From positions 1-64,000 of the forward strand of contig CAUYLG010026701.1 of the NCBI GenBank assembly GCA_963573385.1: DNA of 64,000 bases, written 5' to 3'. Position numbers and translations under genes: made by a program. Shown here piece by piece: positions 25,031 through 37,845 of the stretch. How positions within the stretch are numbered: position 1 is the stretch's first letter; each line of letters opens with the position of its first letter. Below the pieces are notes generated by a model. That model was not told the origin of the DNA. It saw only the letters and a list, made by a program, of their open reading frames with translations, and ran no database searches. Origin of the DNA: Cacajao melanocephalus. Its lineage: Eukaryota > Chordata > Mammalia > Primates > Pitheciidae.

Positions 25031-25322
<292 letters not shown>

Positions 25323-25487
25323 GTATATTATTCCAACCATTCAGAGTGTACACTTCAAAAAACATCCAAGATAGCCTTTTATAGAAACAGACGAAGTCAG
25401 AATTCATTATGTTGACAGAATATATCCTACAAATTAAATGAAATCTTGCAAGACATAGAGTCCATAGTTTTCTAAAGAGTGGATACA

Positions 25488-25755
<268 letters not shown>

Positions 25756-26194
25756 TTATTTTTATTTGCCACAGAACATACTTATTAAGAGCGTGCTCAA
25801 AAAAAAAAACCTCAAAAAAATTAAAAGCTAATTCAAACATTTGGACTAATGCCTTGTCTTGGTGTGAGGTATGTTCTTCTAAAAATAGGTCAATAGTATT
25901 GGTATATCTCTTCTCTTTTTGCCCTGTTTCTAGGTTTTCAGCTCAAAATTCTGGAACACATGATATTGTAGACATGTGTCTTTATCACTTCAAGTAAAAT
26001 TACAGTGTTCAAATAGAATAAACTAGGTGGGTCTTAGCAATTAGATGATGGTTATTTGTCTTGAATAAGGATGCCTTTCAGACCAAAGGAGGTAGTTACA
26101 TCTCAGGCAACATAAACATTATTGTATCAATTCTAATGCTAGGGGTCTTGAAAATGTATTAAATTGGTACCATTTTGTGACAAATATTTCACAG

Positions 26195-26321
26195 GAGCCT
26201 TGTCTTATGCTGAATTGGGAACAAGTATAAAGAAATCCGGAGGTCATTACACATATATTTTGGAAGTCTTTGGTCCATTACCAGCTTTTGTACGAGTCTG
26301 GGTGGAACTGCTCATAATACG
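26195..26321 (+). CDS. SLC7A11: SLC7A11 coding exon 2 (codons 93-135, partial ends)
   Basis: After acceptor 'tttcacag', the frame continues as A-L-S-Y-A-E-L-G and ends V-E-L-L-I-I-R, completing TM2, the short loop and the first half of TM3 of xCT. All 127 bases are open in the frame set by exon 1 (phase 1 in, phase 2 out). Donor is GTAAGA. Residue 103 is Ser where I recall Thr in human. The length agrees with the known exon structure of the gene. No stop, indel or missing key residue is present. Confidence 0.98.
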
Positions 26322-27399
26322 GTAAGAGCACAGTAGAAAGAATTAAGAAAAAATAAACCAATTCATTCTTATTAATCACCTTGATTATTTTTAACTGGTT
26401 AGAAATATGCATGTCGTGTGACTGTGTGATAAGCATATTTACCTCAGGATATAAAGCCTGTGATAAAATACCTTTCTGGATTGAGATATTTTTAATGCAG
26501 TTTTGTCACTGGCAAGCAAGCAGTTCGCCAGCAATGCCAAACTTCTAAAAGTATGTACCTTTCTTTAACCCTCAGCTATTCTCTTTGACACTTCTAGGAA
26601 AAAGATGGTTTCTTGAAAGGATATGAACATGAAAATTCATCTGGATACCTTTTGACTGACTAGACAAAATTAAATATTATACTAGGAACTGGAGTTTTTC
26701 CTTATTGTAGATTACACCATTAAATCATTTAACTTTAGTCACTGTGATGAAGACAGTTCTGTGCCTAACCACTTAGTAAGTCTTATACTTCATAAAACAC
26801 AGAGTTTGCATGACAGAGTCAAGTGACTCATTTCCTCACATTAAGCAAATCAGGAACTATAGTGGCAAAGGTCTTTTTTGATTTTGTTGTTGTAAGAATG
26901 TGTTCACATTCCTGATTGTCTTGGTTTAAAATCAAACTGAATAGTGCTAAGTCACTCTGAATTGCAAGTTTCCTTCAACTTTGTGGGAAGTTTATGATGT
27001 CATATGAGCATTTCAGAGTATCACAGTTCCTTAAGGGTAACTACTTGGATAAAATGTGACATGCACATTCTGATGACAGAATTTAATGGCTATTACTGGG
27101 GAAAACTGCTCTTGCCAAACGTATATGATTGAGAGCTCATGTGAGCTTTTATGGCTAAGTGGCAAATATGGTGCTAATAAATACTGACTTAACACTAATT
27201 ATGAGTTTTAAGGTGTTAGAAGCCTTTTTTTTAAATAAAAAAGACCTTCAAAGTAGTATCATGTATCCTATCAGTATACTTCATGAAGTCTGTTTCATTT
27301 TAAACAATTCTACATTATTTAAAATTGTTATAATCAAATAATAATAAAGAAGTATTTTTTTTTTCCTTTCCTAAAATCCCTGTATGGGGAATGTGCTTT

Positions 27400-27735
27400 C
27401 TGTTCCTTTTTGAGTATCTCAATTTTACCTGCTCTTCAAAGGTCATCTTAAATCCTACCTTTCCTGCAATTAATTTCCTGTTTATTCTAATTTATGTTAT
27501 TTCTTTCATCTCTGAATTCTTCTGGAAAATGCAGTCTCTGCTTCTCATTTGACATTGAACATGATATTTTCTATCCTTCCTTAATATTTTAAGTGTCTAC
27601 ACCTTGTTTCCCTGTTAAAACTGCCAACATTTCAAGCACATGTAGATAAGATCTTTTTGTAACCCTTATACTACTTAACTCAGTGCTCAATTTTTGTTAG
27701 ATATTAAATTATTTTTGAATGAGTAATTGAAAGTT
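27400..27735 (+). repeat. L2 LINE relic
   Basis: 'cctgctcttcaaaggtcatc' then 'ctcagtgctcaatttttgtt' and 'agatattaaattatttttga' is the decayed L2 3' order in the sense direction. Confidence 0.6.
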
Positions 27736-27747
27736 TAACGTTAGCAT

Positions 27748-27772
27748 ATGTTGAGTATGACATACTCAACAT
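27748..27772. repeat. 25-bp near-perfect palindrome
   Basis: Two 12-base arms (atgttgagtatg and catactcaacat) are exact reverse complements around one central A. Confidence 0.95.
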
Positions 27773-27809
27773 TCAGATGCATGTAGTAGTTACTTAGACT
27801 GCTGGCCTG

Positions 27810-27910
27810 TCAGGCTGGTGGGCTTTGGAGCTTGATATAGTTGGACTTGATTCCATCTTCAGCCATGTACTAGTGGTGTAACTTTGGCTCATTGCTTGCC
27901 ATTGTAATGA
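27810..27910 (+). repeat. MIR relic
   Basis: 'gggctttggagcttgatata' through 'actagtggtgtaactttggc' matches the MIR 5' core pattern. Confidence 0.65.
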
Positions 27911-28095
27911 GCATGATCAATCCATGTAAATATAGCTTATATCTTGCAGGAGCAAAGACAAAATATTCATATATTAATTTATTTATTCCACAAACTGCTA
28001 CTGAATGGTAAATGGTAAGAAAAAGAGATCTAAAGTGAAATCAGCCATGATTTCTGCTCCCAGGTAGCTGATAATCAAATGTAAAAACTACTTTT

Positions 28096-28096
28096 A

Positions 28097-28130
<34 letters not shown>

Positions 28131-28132
28131 CG
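28096..28132. repeat. (TG)n microsatellite
   Basis: About 13 TG units, then interrupted TG/TA units. Confidence 0.97.
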
Positions 28133-28454
28133 AGTGTTGAAAGAGAAAAGTACCTATGTATTCTAGAAGCTTTTAAAATATGTTCATGTATCTCCTTGTC
28201 ATAACATACTCGTATTGCTGAGTTGGCCTTTTAAATAGGCAGAAAAACCAATGACGTGAAAAGGGACGAGATAGCTAAGTATTTAAACATCTCTTCTTTT
28301 ACTAATACCCATAGTTCCTAAGTTCTTCCCATTAAAATTATACCTGTAGATTAAGTCAGTATTGCCAGAAATTATCAATAAAACACAGATTTCAAGGAGA
28401 GAAATATCACCTCTCAGTACATAGCAGAGGTCATTAAACCAAATTTGTGTATTC

Positions 28455-28930
28455 ACTGTATATTCAATATATATGGGGTTTCTGCTATATGGTAGACACT
28501 GGAGATAAAATTGTGATTAAGGTAGATAAATTTTGTACCCCTAGAGCTCAGAGTCAAGCGGGAGGAAATCATTGTCAATCGAGAAATCACATAGGTAAAT
28601 ATAAAATTGTGCTGTGGTAAGCACTGTGGAAGACAGGCCAAGGGCTTCGGTAAGAATATGGTCCAAGAGATCTGGCCCAGTCGGAGGTTGGAGAGGCTTT
28701 CCCTGGCAAAGGAAAATTGAATCAAGACCTGAAGTATAAAACATAGTCAATCAGTTGCAGAGGCTGCAGGCAGAGAAGATTCATATCATTCTAGTGGGAG
28801 GAAGCTAACTGAAGAGGTAGAGAGGGAGAGCTTAGACCACATGGAGCCTTGAATGCAATGGGAAGGATTTTTGCATATCCTGACCATATTTTGAAAGTAC
28901 TAAAATGGCATGATCAGATTTTAAATTATA
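28455..28930 (-). repeat. L2 LINE relic (antisense), long copy
   Basis: 'ggtagacactggagataaaa', 'gcactgtggaagacaggcc', 'gaggctttccctggcaaagg' and 'gaatgcaatgggaaggattt' follow the antisense L2-type order over about 475 bases. Confidence 0.6.
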
Positions 28931-29969
28931 CATCAAAAATTGTATAAATGATGGAGAATAGCATTTTGTTTGGGGGAAGATGGGTGGGTGTCTGGGAAAA
29001 GAAGATAATCGGAAACCTTATGCTGCTCTCCAGTATCGGCTGGCCAAAGTTGGGAACGTGTATTGGTGGTTGGTTTTCTGATAATCTATGGATCAGGCAT
29101 GAGTATTGGGTAATCACAAGAAGAAAGAAAAGCTAAAAAGGCAGTTTGGCATAAGAAATTAGATAATTGCACAGACTTGCATGTTTATGGAAAAAATAAA
29201 CGTTCATATATGCTTACATCTAAAATGAAAATGTTTGTGCAGTTTTCTCTTAAAAATATTTGAAGAACTGAAATAGAATGATTTATTACCTATATTTATT
29301 TATACCTGAATTTATTTCATATTCTTGACTCATTTATATTTTCTTAATTGTATAAGATTATAATAAATCTATTATTTTAAAATTTATACTTTGCATCTGA
29401 ATGTTACTATAGGATTAAGAATAATCACTTGGCTTTGAGATTTTGTCTGTACAGAAAAAAATAAGAATAAAACAATGTCAAGTATTTATGCATGTATATG
29501 CAGGGAAAGCTTAATATTAGTTTTTTTAGGTTGAGTTTTGTGTTCATTCTCTTGACTATGCCATGACACATCAGATCTGTATGGCATTAACGAATTCATA
29601 ATATGGCTGAAGTTTACGTACCGACTTTTTGAAAAGAAGATTGCTTCTTGTAAGGCCTGCCTCTGTCTAGATCTCATGTAATGAACCAGATTTTTAAGGA
29701 AAAGTCAAATACGGGAGAGTAGGGGAAAAGTTGAGAGTACTTACCCTTGTTCCCAAGAATATGTGAAGTTTAAAAACTAGCCACCAGTGTTATAGAAAAG
29801 ATTTCATTTGGAAGCTCTGTGGCAACCTAATCAAGTACAAGTTCTGAAAATTACAAACTTTCATATTTAACCATGTTCCATATGCTAAATACACTCAAGG
29901 CAGAAAAAAATTAATGAAAATGCTATTTTTCCCCTGTGGTTAACCTAAATATATACATTTTTTTTTAAG

Positions 29970-30085
29970 CCCTGCAGCTACTGCTGTGATATCCCTGGCA
30001 TTTGGACGCTACATTCTGGAACCATTTTTTATTCAATGTGAAATCCCTGCACTTGCGATCAAGCTCATTACAGCTGTGGGCATAA
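29970..30085 (+). CDS. SLC7A11: SLC7A11 coding exon 3 (codons 135-174, partial ends)
   Basis: The exon begins after 'ttttttaag' and completes Arg135, then reads [20 protein letters not shown] and onward to A-V-G-I. It encodes the end of TM3, the extracellular loop and TM4. Cys158 (in F-F-I-Q-C-E), which in xCT forms the disulfide to SLC3A2, is preserved. Residue 162 is Ala where I recall Glu in human, four positions after that cysteine. It enters in phase 2 and leaves in phase 1 at donor GTGAGT. The frame remains open in the intron to a TAG at 30,292. Confidence 0.98.
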
Positions 30086-30974
30086 GTGAGTATTACCGCT
30101 ATAAATGTAAAAAAGGAAAGAACAACACAAAAATGATTGAAGACAAAGTTTCTCTAGACGTTTTGCATTATGGGATTGCTTCTCACATAATGTTCTTTTT
30201 GCTTACAGTTCCAAATCTGCTGGAAAATAAAGAATCTGGGTTTGGAGTAGCATCCAATATTGTATTCCATGCCAGTTTTGTATTTTGTCAATAGATACGG
30301 TGGCTAATCTTTTTAAATAGTAAAAATTACCTTATTAGTAAAATATTAAGTTGATTATATGTGAATGAGACTTTTAAAGATGAACTCCAATTATTTTATA
30401 GATTATTTGAATTGGAAATTAGCTATATGTTGAATTACATCTCATGTATAATCATGGAGTTACATTTATATGCTGGGTGTGTAAGTTGTGTTCATATATT
30501 TTATAGTGTTAGCAGCTGTCACTCCCAGTGTTTTAATGTTAGCTGCCTGTTGTTGCTCATGAAAGAGTTTTCTTTCAAGACTTGTTATTAGTAGCATTTC
30601 TCAACTGGATTTCTTTATGGTCTCAAAATTGAGAATTTATTCATCTTTTATCAATGAGCACAATTTTTTTTTATTTAAAAGGAAACAAAAAGAAGAACAT
30701 GTACAAAATTACATGAGTGATATGAAGCCATATATGACTTTAACTCCCCAAAAGATGCCAGGTACCAAATCCTTGAATATGGGAAAGGATAACTTAATTC
30801 TCGGTGCTATTTGAATCACCGTCTTAAGAATCAATATGATCACATTTAATTGAGTTTTAACTCCTCATACATAGAAAGTTATACAGGAATAACTGAATTG
30901 CATAATCATAGAACAATTTTTGGTTTGTATGGCTGTGTTTCAACAGGATAATGCCTAGGATATTGCCTGTAATT

Positions 30975-31345
30975 TACTTATTTGTTTTTTATTAAAGTTA
31001 AAAAGTAGATTTAGGGGGTACAATGCAATTGTGTTACATGAATATATTGTGTAGTGGTGGAGTCTGAACTTTTAGTGTAACCATCATCCAAATAGTGTAC
31101 ATTGTAATCATTAGGTAATTTCTCATCCCTCATCCTCCTCCTCCCCTCTCACCTTTCTGAGTTTCTGATGTCTATTGTTTCACACTCTATGTCGATGTGT
31201 ACACATTATTTAACTTCCAGTTGTAAGTGAGAAACATATGGTATTTGACTTTCTTTTTCTGTTATTCCACTTAAATAATGACTTCCAGTTCCATCCATGT
31301 TGCATGCACCAAAGACATGATTTTATTCAATTTATTATGAACACA
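30975..31345 (-). mobile_element. L1M 3' end in intron 3
   Basis: 'agtagatttagggggtacaa', 'tgttacatgaatatattgtg', 'cagttgtaagtgagaaacat' and 'acttccagttccatccatgt' are in antisense L1 3' order. Confidence 0.85.
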
Positions 31346-31404
31346 ATAAAAATGGTAGCTATTCATACTTTTGGAAAAACATCATTTGAAGTTCCATGAG
31401 ACTG

Positions 31405-31495
31405 GAGACCTATTCATTGCTATATTTCCAGCTCCTCACACAGCTCCTAGCATATTGTTGGTGCTCAATAAGTATTTGTTGACTGACTTTCTGAG
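31405..31495 (+). repeat. L2 LINE 3' end
   Basis: 'cctagcatattgttggtgct' plus 'caataagtatttgttgactg' is a clear L2 3' terminus. Confidence 0.75.
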
Positions 31496-31664
31496 AAGTA
31501 TAAGAACTTTCTGTCTAGCAGAAAAGTTTATAGTCTGTTTACTTGTTAACTTGGAGGATTAGATATCTTCAGTATTTTCAGGCAGTGGGAAAATGATAAA
31601 AATGAAATAGAGTTTGCTTCATATGATGTTCAGGTCTAGCAGCCTAGGGTTTTGTGGGTTGAAC

Positions 31665-31865
31665 CGTTTTAGCACAGTGGTTACAGCTTAGGCTTTGGAG
31701 GCAAACAACCTGAAACTGAAACTTAGTGTTACAATTCTTACTAGGTGATCTTGTGCTAGTTTTTAAGTGTATTTAAGCCTCAGTTTTATTTATTGGGAAA
31801 ATGGCTATGAGAAGGTAGTCTATTAACATCTTGAATGGCTGAAGGAAGATTAAATTAAGTCAGTT
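31665..31865 (+). repeat. MIR relic
   Basis: 'agcacagtggttacagctta', 'ggctttggaggcaaacaacc' and 'taagcctcagttttatttat' give the MIR consensus order. Confidence 0.75.
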
Positions 31866-31899
31866 TTTTGTTAAGGTCATATTCTTTTTAATTTTTTCT

Positions 31900-32232
31900 T
31901 TTCTCAGCTTTTATTTTGAGTTCAGGAGTTTACGTATTTGTTACAAAGGTAAACTCATGTCATGGAGGTTTGGTGTACAGATTGTCTCATTACCCATGTA
32001 CTAAGCCTAATACCCAAGTTATTTTTTTTTTCTTATTCTCTCCTTCCTTCCAAACTCCACCCTCAAGTAGGCCCCAGGGTCTGTTGTTCCCCTTTGTGTT
32101 CATGAGTTTTTATCATTTAGCTCCCGCTTATAAGTGAAAACATGCAGTATTTGGTTTTCTGTTCCTGAGTTAGTTTGCTAAGGATAATGCCCTCTAGCTC
32201 CATCCATGTTCCCACAAAAGACATGATCAAAG
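31900..32232 (-). mobile_element. L1 3' end in intron 3
   Basis: 'ttattttgagttcaggagtt', 'catggaggtttggtgtacag', 'cccgcttataagtgaaaaca', 'ctctagctccatccatgttc' and 'aaaagacatgat' define an antisense, 5'-truncated copy of intermediate age. Confidence 0.88.
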
Positions 32233-33643
32233 TTGGATTTTTTAAGACCTTTATCAGAGTGCCTTGCCTATAGAAAGTTCTTGATAAGTCCACTGTTCCA
32301 CTAAGGGATTGGACTATCAGCCATTGTTATATTCACCATTTTCTTGTCCCTTGAATGACTGAGGCAGAATCATATCACAATTATTATATTTAAAAAAGAG
32401 AAGAGCAAGGATGGCATTTTTGAGAGTTCTGTAAATTAGCAATAATAGTTATTAGTTAAAAACTACAATCAGAAGACTTTACATAGACTGTAAGTAAACA
32501 TTTATAAATCCACAAATTTTGGTCACTTTGGAGTTAAAATTACATGAATAATAATGCTATATTTATGTTTTTGTAAGTCTATATGACTCTCTCCTTATTT
32601 AACCCAATACAATCAAACATTTTAAAGGAAAAATTTGTATTTCAGGGAATTAAATGGAAACTGGTCAAACTAAACTTTAAAACAGTTATAGAAAAGGATA
32701 ACTATGTTGGGATTTATAAAACCTCTGTAGTAGACATTGGTGATGGAATAGTTAACAAGGAGCCTGAATAAATCTCAGACAAACCCAGATATTTCCTTCT
32801 ATTGTTACCCTGAGTTACACCATTCATTTTTAAATTTTGATGTTCCTTCTGCAAGCTTGAAATTCTGAGAAAGAAATGTGTTTCCATAATCAGCAACAGT
32901 TAAAAAGAAAACTGGATATCCTTATTACTCAGTGGTAGGTAATGTAAATCAGTGGCCTAATTGGGAAAGTCAAACTGTCTTTAAGAAAAATTTAGCTTTA
33001 ATGGAGCTACAGGGGGTGGAGATGGAAATAGAGGAGGAGAAATTTATCTAGGGGCAAATTTCTCACATCCTGCTTTCTTCAAAGTGAGTCTAGGCGATTT
33101 TCTAACTGTTAGGGGTGGAAGGTTACCAAGATGTAGAAAATAGAGTTTAATTGCATGAATTGCTTCCCTGTGATCCTTGGGGAAGGAAACAGTTTGTGGC
33201 CATTTGAAATCTCTAGTTAAGCCTAGAAACGGCAAACCTGAAGGGTCTTGCTACATCACAGAAAAAAAGAATTTCAAATTTTGTGAAATGTTAGCCAACC
33301 ATTTGAGAGATGATAATGGGATAAGGGTGGGAGTTAACTGAATGCTAATTCATTCCCATTTTTTTAAGTACTATATTTCATTTCTGTCAAATTTAATGAA
33401 GATAAAAAAGCTTTTGTTTATGCAAATTTCATCCATTCCAGTAAACATGTCAGGTACATGGAATTTTAGATGAAAAATCTTATAGATTCACATTTGGCTG
33501 TTCTTTTATAGCCCAATATTGTAATTACTTTCTTCACCTTCTATAGAAGTTCATGAATTTTCACTGTTCTTATAGGTTCAATAAGCACTGAAGTATGCTC
33601 AATATTTAAAATATTTATCTGTTTGTCTGTTTTCCTGAAATTG

Positions 33644-33842
33644 AACCCTATATAATTATATACTTGAATGTCAGAATATAATTATTCTTTTAAGGAGAAT
33701 ATTTTTATTATATTCTCACATTCAAGTGTATAATTATATAGGGTTATTATATATTTTACATATATATGTACACTTGAATAATTATGTTGTTATGTTCTGA
33801 CATTCAAGTGTATATATACACACACTTGAATGTCAGAACATA
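33644..33842. repeat. Cluster of alternating inverted repeats (two adjacent hairpins)
   Basis: First hairpin: 33,644-33,688 against 33,700-33,745, sharing 'aaccctatataattata' and 'acttgaatgt' with a few mismatches. Second hairpin: 33,790-33,811 against 33,821-33,842, 22-base arms that are exact reverse complements with a 9-base loop. All four arms contain the core 'acttgaatgt[cg]agaa' in alternating orientation. Confidence 0.93.
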
Positions 33843-34454
33843 AAAACATTCTCTTTAAGATATGAGATCCAGTCCTAGATCTATCCCTAACACCATCAAT
33901 TGTCGGATGTCAATTTCCTTGCTAATTTGTTTTATATAGATGGGTTAAGAGCTCCATCCTACTTCTCAAACCTGTGAGAGTAATTGGGAGGAACAAGCAA
34001 AATAACATTTATGATTTCATTGTAAAAAAAAATTAGCCAGTTCTACAAAGGTATCACTTTATATTCTGTTTGACATTTGCATTTTCCTGGCACCAGTAAA
34101 TTACATAAAAGAATATCTAGGACTATTTCTGCCTTAACACTTCAAATATAGCATATGAAGCAGCTCTGTTTGAATCTTGTGACGTCTAGCTATATCTACT
34201 TCTTTTCTACCATAACTAAATTACCAACACAATCAATTCTTAGGCAAATATGCATAGTATTAAAATATACAAGTACTGCAGAGCAACTATCATATACCTT
34301 AGGAGGATGACAAATAGAATGTGGAATCCTGAAATCCCAGCTAATAAATATAAACTTTTGGAGAGGGAAAGAGCCATCACGAGTTTAAAAGAACTAGGTA
34401 CACTAATGCTATCATGTATGTCTTTTGAACTACTTCCTCATTGTTACCTGGGAA

Positions 34455-34670
34455 TTCATGGTAAAAGTGTGGGCTCCAGAGTTACATTACCTGGGCTCCA
34501 GTCTTCACACTTACTACCTGTGTAAACATAGGCAAGTTAAATAATATCTCTAGTCTCCGCCGCTCATCTGAAAAATAAGGCCAATAAAATAACTATGTCA
34601 TAGAGATATGAGGATTAAATAACATTATTCATGTAAAGTCTTTGTAAAATGTCTGCCATAATAGTGTATA
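34455..34670 (+). repeat. MIR relic
   Basis: 'gtgggctccagagttacatt', 'acttactacctgtgtaaaca', 'taggcaagttaaataatatc' and 'tatgaggattaaataacatt' give a good MIR order. Confidence 0.8.
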
Positions 34671-35711
34671 TTTATGTATCACTTAACATTTTTATCCCCA
34701 ATAGTGAAATCCTAGATATAAACTGTCACCCTGCTTCTTAAAGTGTTTGTTGCTACATATCTTCTCTAAAATTAATGCATCCAGGAAACAAATGCTAATA
34801 AAAAGATAAAAGGAATTCAGGCAGCCATTACAAACAGCAGTGAAACAACCCACTTTATCTCAACATGAAACATACATACACAACATCCATATATTTTTAT
34901 CAGTTTAGCACAAAGTACTCAGAATTTAGAAGCCAAGAAGAACTTGAACCTGGGAGAAAACTCAATATATCTAGACTCTGTAATCTCACTCTGCAAAACC
35001 CAAAGACAGACTTGAATTACAGAGAGTGCAGAAAGAAATACTTGCCAGTCCTTAAATCACAGCTTCGGTCTTTTAACTTTCCCTTAAACATCCTCTTCAA
35101 ATATAGCTTCCTTCAAATATGTATTTCTTATCTCCAGGATTTATAGATACAGCTTCCATTGCCACATTTCAGTTCTTAGGAAACTGCATCATAAATAAGT
35201 AAATAAAAACTGTATGTCCCTGTATTTTTATTTTGGTAAAATTTAAGGTGAGCACACAAAAAAATGCTAAAATTGATATAATTATTTTCTCATGTGTGAA
35301 ATTAGCAATTGTTATTCAAAAGAAGTAAAACTAGCACCAGAGAGCTGGCTTAGATTTCTTTGATTATTGCAATGTGGATAGGTAATATTTTTTTAAGTAT
35401 ATATCATTTGTTTTAGAAACTCAGAAAGCTCTTGCATTTAGTGAATCCCAAATCTCTTTTCAATATTGTTGGATAAGCAACATACATAGACATAAATTTC
35501 ACTGTAAAGACACATGATGAAACAGCAGTTATAGCCACTGGAGAACCTTCACTGTGCCTCTCACTGGCTGCCTTGTTACTTGTTAAGCTATGCCTTCAGG
35601 GTAACACAGGTGCATCTCAGCTGGAATTTGGTGTACCAAATAATGAGTACAATGTCTGGATGCTCAGATAAAACAGGGTTTTGAGAAACCTTTGAAAAAA
35701 ATTTCATCTTT

Positions 35712-35950
35712 TTTCTTCTTTAAAAGTTTTGTTGAGGTGTAATTGTCATACAATAAATCATACATGCTTTCAATGTACAGTTTGATAAAGTGTGATGTAT
35801 GAATTCACTTCTGAAACTATCACCGCAATCAAGTACCCAGCAATGGGATTGCTGGATTATATGATACATTTATTTTTAGTTTTTTGAGGCACTTCCATAC
35901 TGTTTTCTATAGTGTCTATACTAATTTACATTTCTACTAGCAGTGTACTT
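35712..35950 (-). mobile_element. L1M 3' end, internally deleted
   Basis: 'ttgttgaggtgtaattgtca' (L1M 3'UTR) passes directly into 'cagcaatgggattgctggat' and 'tttacatttctactagcagt' (ORF2 end), so intermediate sequence is lost. Confidence 0.75.
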
Positions 35951-36169
35951 GTATCTTAATGAGAATTTTTGTAAAGCTGAGAGGAAAGCAAGGTGAGTTG
36001 ATCAGTTCATAATACCTGTTTGATTTTGTCTTCCATTTGCCTAAGCAAACTTTACAAAGTATTTTTTAAAATCCCAAATACCCAGGGCTTTTTTTTTCGT
36101 CTATATCAATAGGCATTAGGTACTTATACTCTTTATGGAAGTAACATAGTTGTTACAAAAATAAGAATG

Positions 36170-36255
36170 AGTCTCTCTCTTTCCTTCTTCCTTGCCTGCC
36201 TCTTTTCCTTTTTATCTTCCTTCTTTCCTCTCCCTTTTTTTCCTTTCTCTCTATA
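36170..36255. repeat. C/T-rich tract
   Basis: Runs of ctct/ttcc/ccttt throughout. Confidence 0.8.
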
Positions 36256-36837
36256 TAACAGCTCTTTTCTACTGTGGAAAGAACTTTCATAAATAGAGTG
36301 TTCTTTGGGTTTTAGGAGCCCTATTTAAAAGAAAACACTGCCCTTTTGTTGCTGGTGCCACATGAGACAATTTTTTTCACTTTCATGCCAATGTTGAACC
36401 TCCTTAATTAAAACAATAATTATCATGTAATGACTCATCACACAGTCATTTGCACAGAAAAGGAAAAGAACCACTGGATGATGGAGCGGGGAGCAGAGTT
36501 GCACTAACTTATTTCCATATATAAGTGCCTTCTATTGGGGAGAGAGAATTTTATTTTTGTGATTCCTCAGATAAAATAATGTACTTTGTCATTGACAACA
36601 GACCTGTCTATCTTTTCATGTTTTCAGCTTCCAACACAGATAAAATATCCCCTCCTAGGTGCCCCTGTAGCTTATTCAGGGGTTTGGCCTTTTTGATCAT
36701 TCTCAAAATTACTCCTTTGAAATATTTCTTCACTAGTAACCCCCATTTCACTTTGTATGAGATCTTCTGATCCCTTATTTTTCTCATCTTGGAATTTTTT
36801 CCAAAAACAAAATGTGTTTTATTGCTTCATTTATTTT

Positions 36838-37135
36838 TTAATTTTTTACAGCTTTATTGATGTATATTTGACAAAATTGTAATTTTAAGGTGTACAATGT
36901 AATGTTTTATATCTATAGTGAAGTGATTATCACAATCAAATTAGTTAACACAGCTACTACTTCATTTAGTTACCCGTCTGTTTTGTTTTGTTCTGTGGTG
37001 AGAACATTTAAGTATATTTCAAGTATACAATTGAGTATTTGAAACTATAGTCGCCAAAATGCTATATGTTGATTATAAAATTTATTTAACTATTCCAAAG
37101 AATAAATTTAAAAAACTGAAAATCATTCAGTATTC
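36838..37135 (-). mobile_element. L1M 3' end in intron 3
   Basis: 'acagctttattgatgtatat', 'aaggtgtacaatgtaatgtt', 'agtgattatcacaatcaaat' and 'gaaactatagtcgccaaaat' are typical of antisense L1M 3'UTR. Confidence 0.82.
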
Positions 37136-37194
37136 ATCACCTGTAAACACCTGCTGTTGATGTTTTGGTAAATACATTTCCAGATATTTTTATT

Positions 37195-37268
37195 TCTCTC
37201 TGTATCTTTCCTTCCTCCCTCCTTACCTCCCTCCCCTTCTTCCTTCCTCCTTTCCATCCATCCCTCTA
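37195..37268. repeat. C/T-rich tract (CCTT-type)
   Basis: Units of cttcc/ctccc, ending with tccatccatccc. Confidence 0.85.
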
Positions 37269-37845
37269 ACTTGCTATATTGGTCAGTAATATATCATGAA
37301 TATCCTTTCTTGTAATAAATATTTAACTGCCTCATAATTTTAAGTGGCTGCATGTAAACTATTAAAATGATATTAGTTAATTAGTCTTCCTTTAGGGGGT
37401 TTAAGCTATTTCACTTTTTTTTTTGCCTTTAAATATTAGATGTTGACAATATTTGCATTGTTAAATTCTGAGGTGAGCTAGTAACTTTATCAGGCAAGAG
37501 AACTATGAGGCAGACTCGTTACTATACATAAGGAAAACGTCCAATTGCAACTTGAATAATAAGAATTCTGTAGTTTTGTTTCATTCTTTGAGAAATATGT
37601 ACTTTTTAATAATCGTTTAGGGAGCATATACCTTTATAAAAATAAAAGTTATAGTTAATAATTGCAAATGTCAGAAATAAAGTAGTGTTTTGGGTTTTTA
37701 ACACTAAGCATAAGGTTGTGGAAAGAGCATAAAGTTGAAATCCACTGTCTAGAATAACCTCCATCATCCAACAGACTAATGGAGGAAAGTCTTAGAACAT
37801 CACCATTTTTCTTGTCCCTTAGACGTTCTGACTGAGGACCCAGTT

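Larger units (their letters stand above)
26322..29969 (+). other. SLC7A11: SLC7A11 intron 2
   Basis: GT-AG intron of about 3.6 kb, poor in young repeats. It holds L2 and MIR relics, a (TG)n run and a short palindrome. 26.3-27.4 and 28.9-29.97 kb hold nothing else I can name. The acceptor has a strong run of about 14 T just before AAG. Confidence 0.95.
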
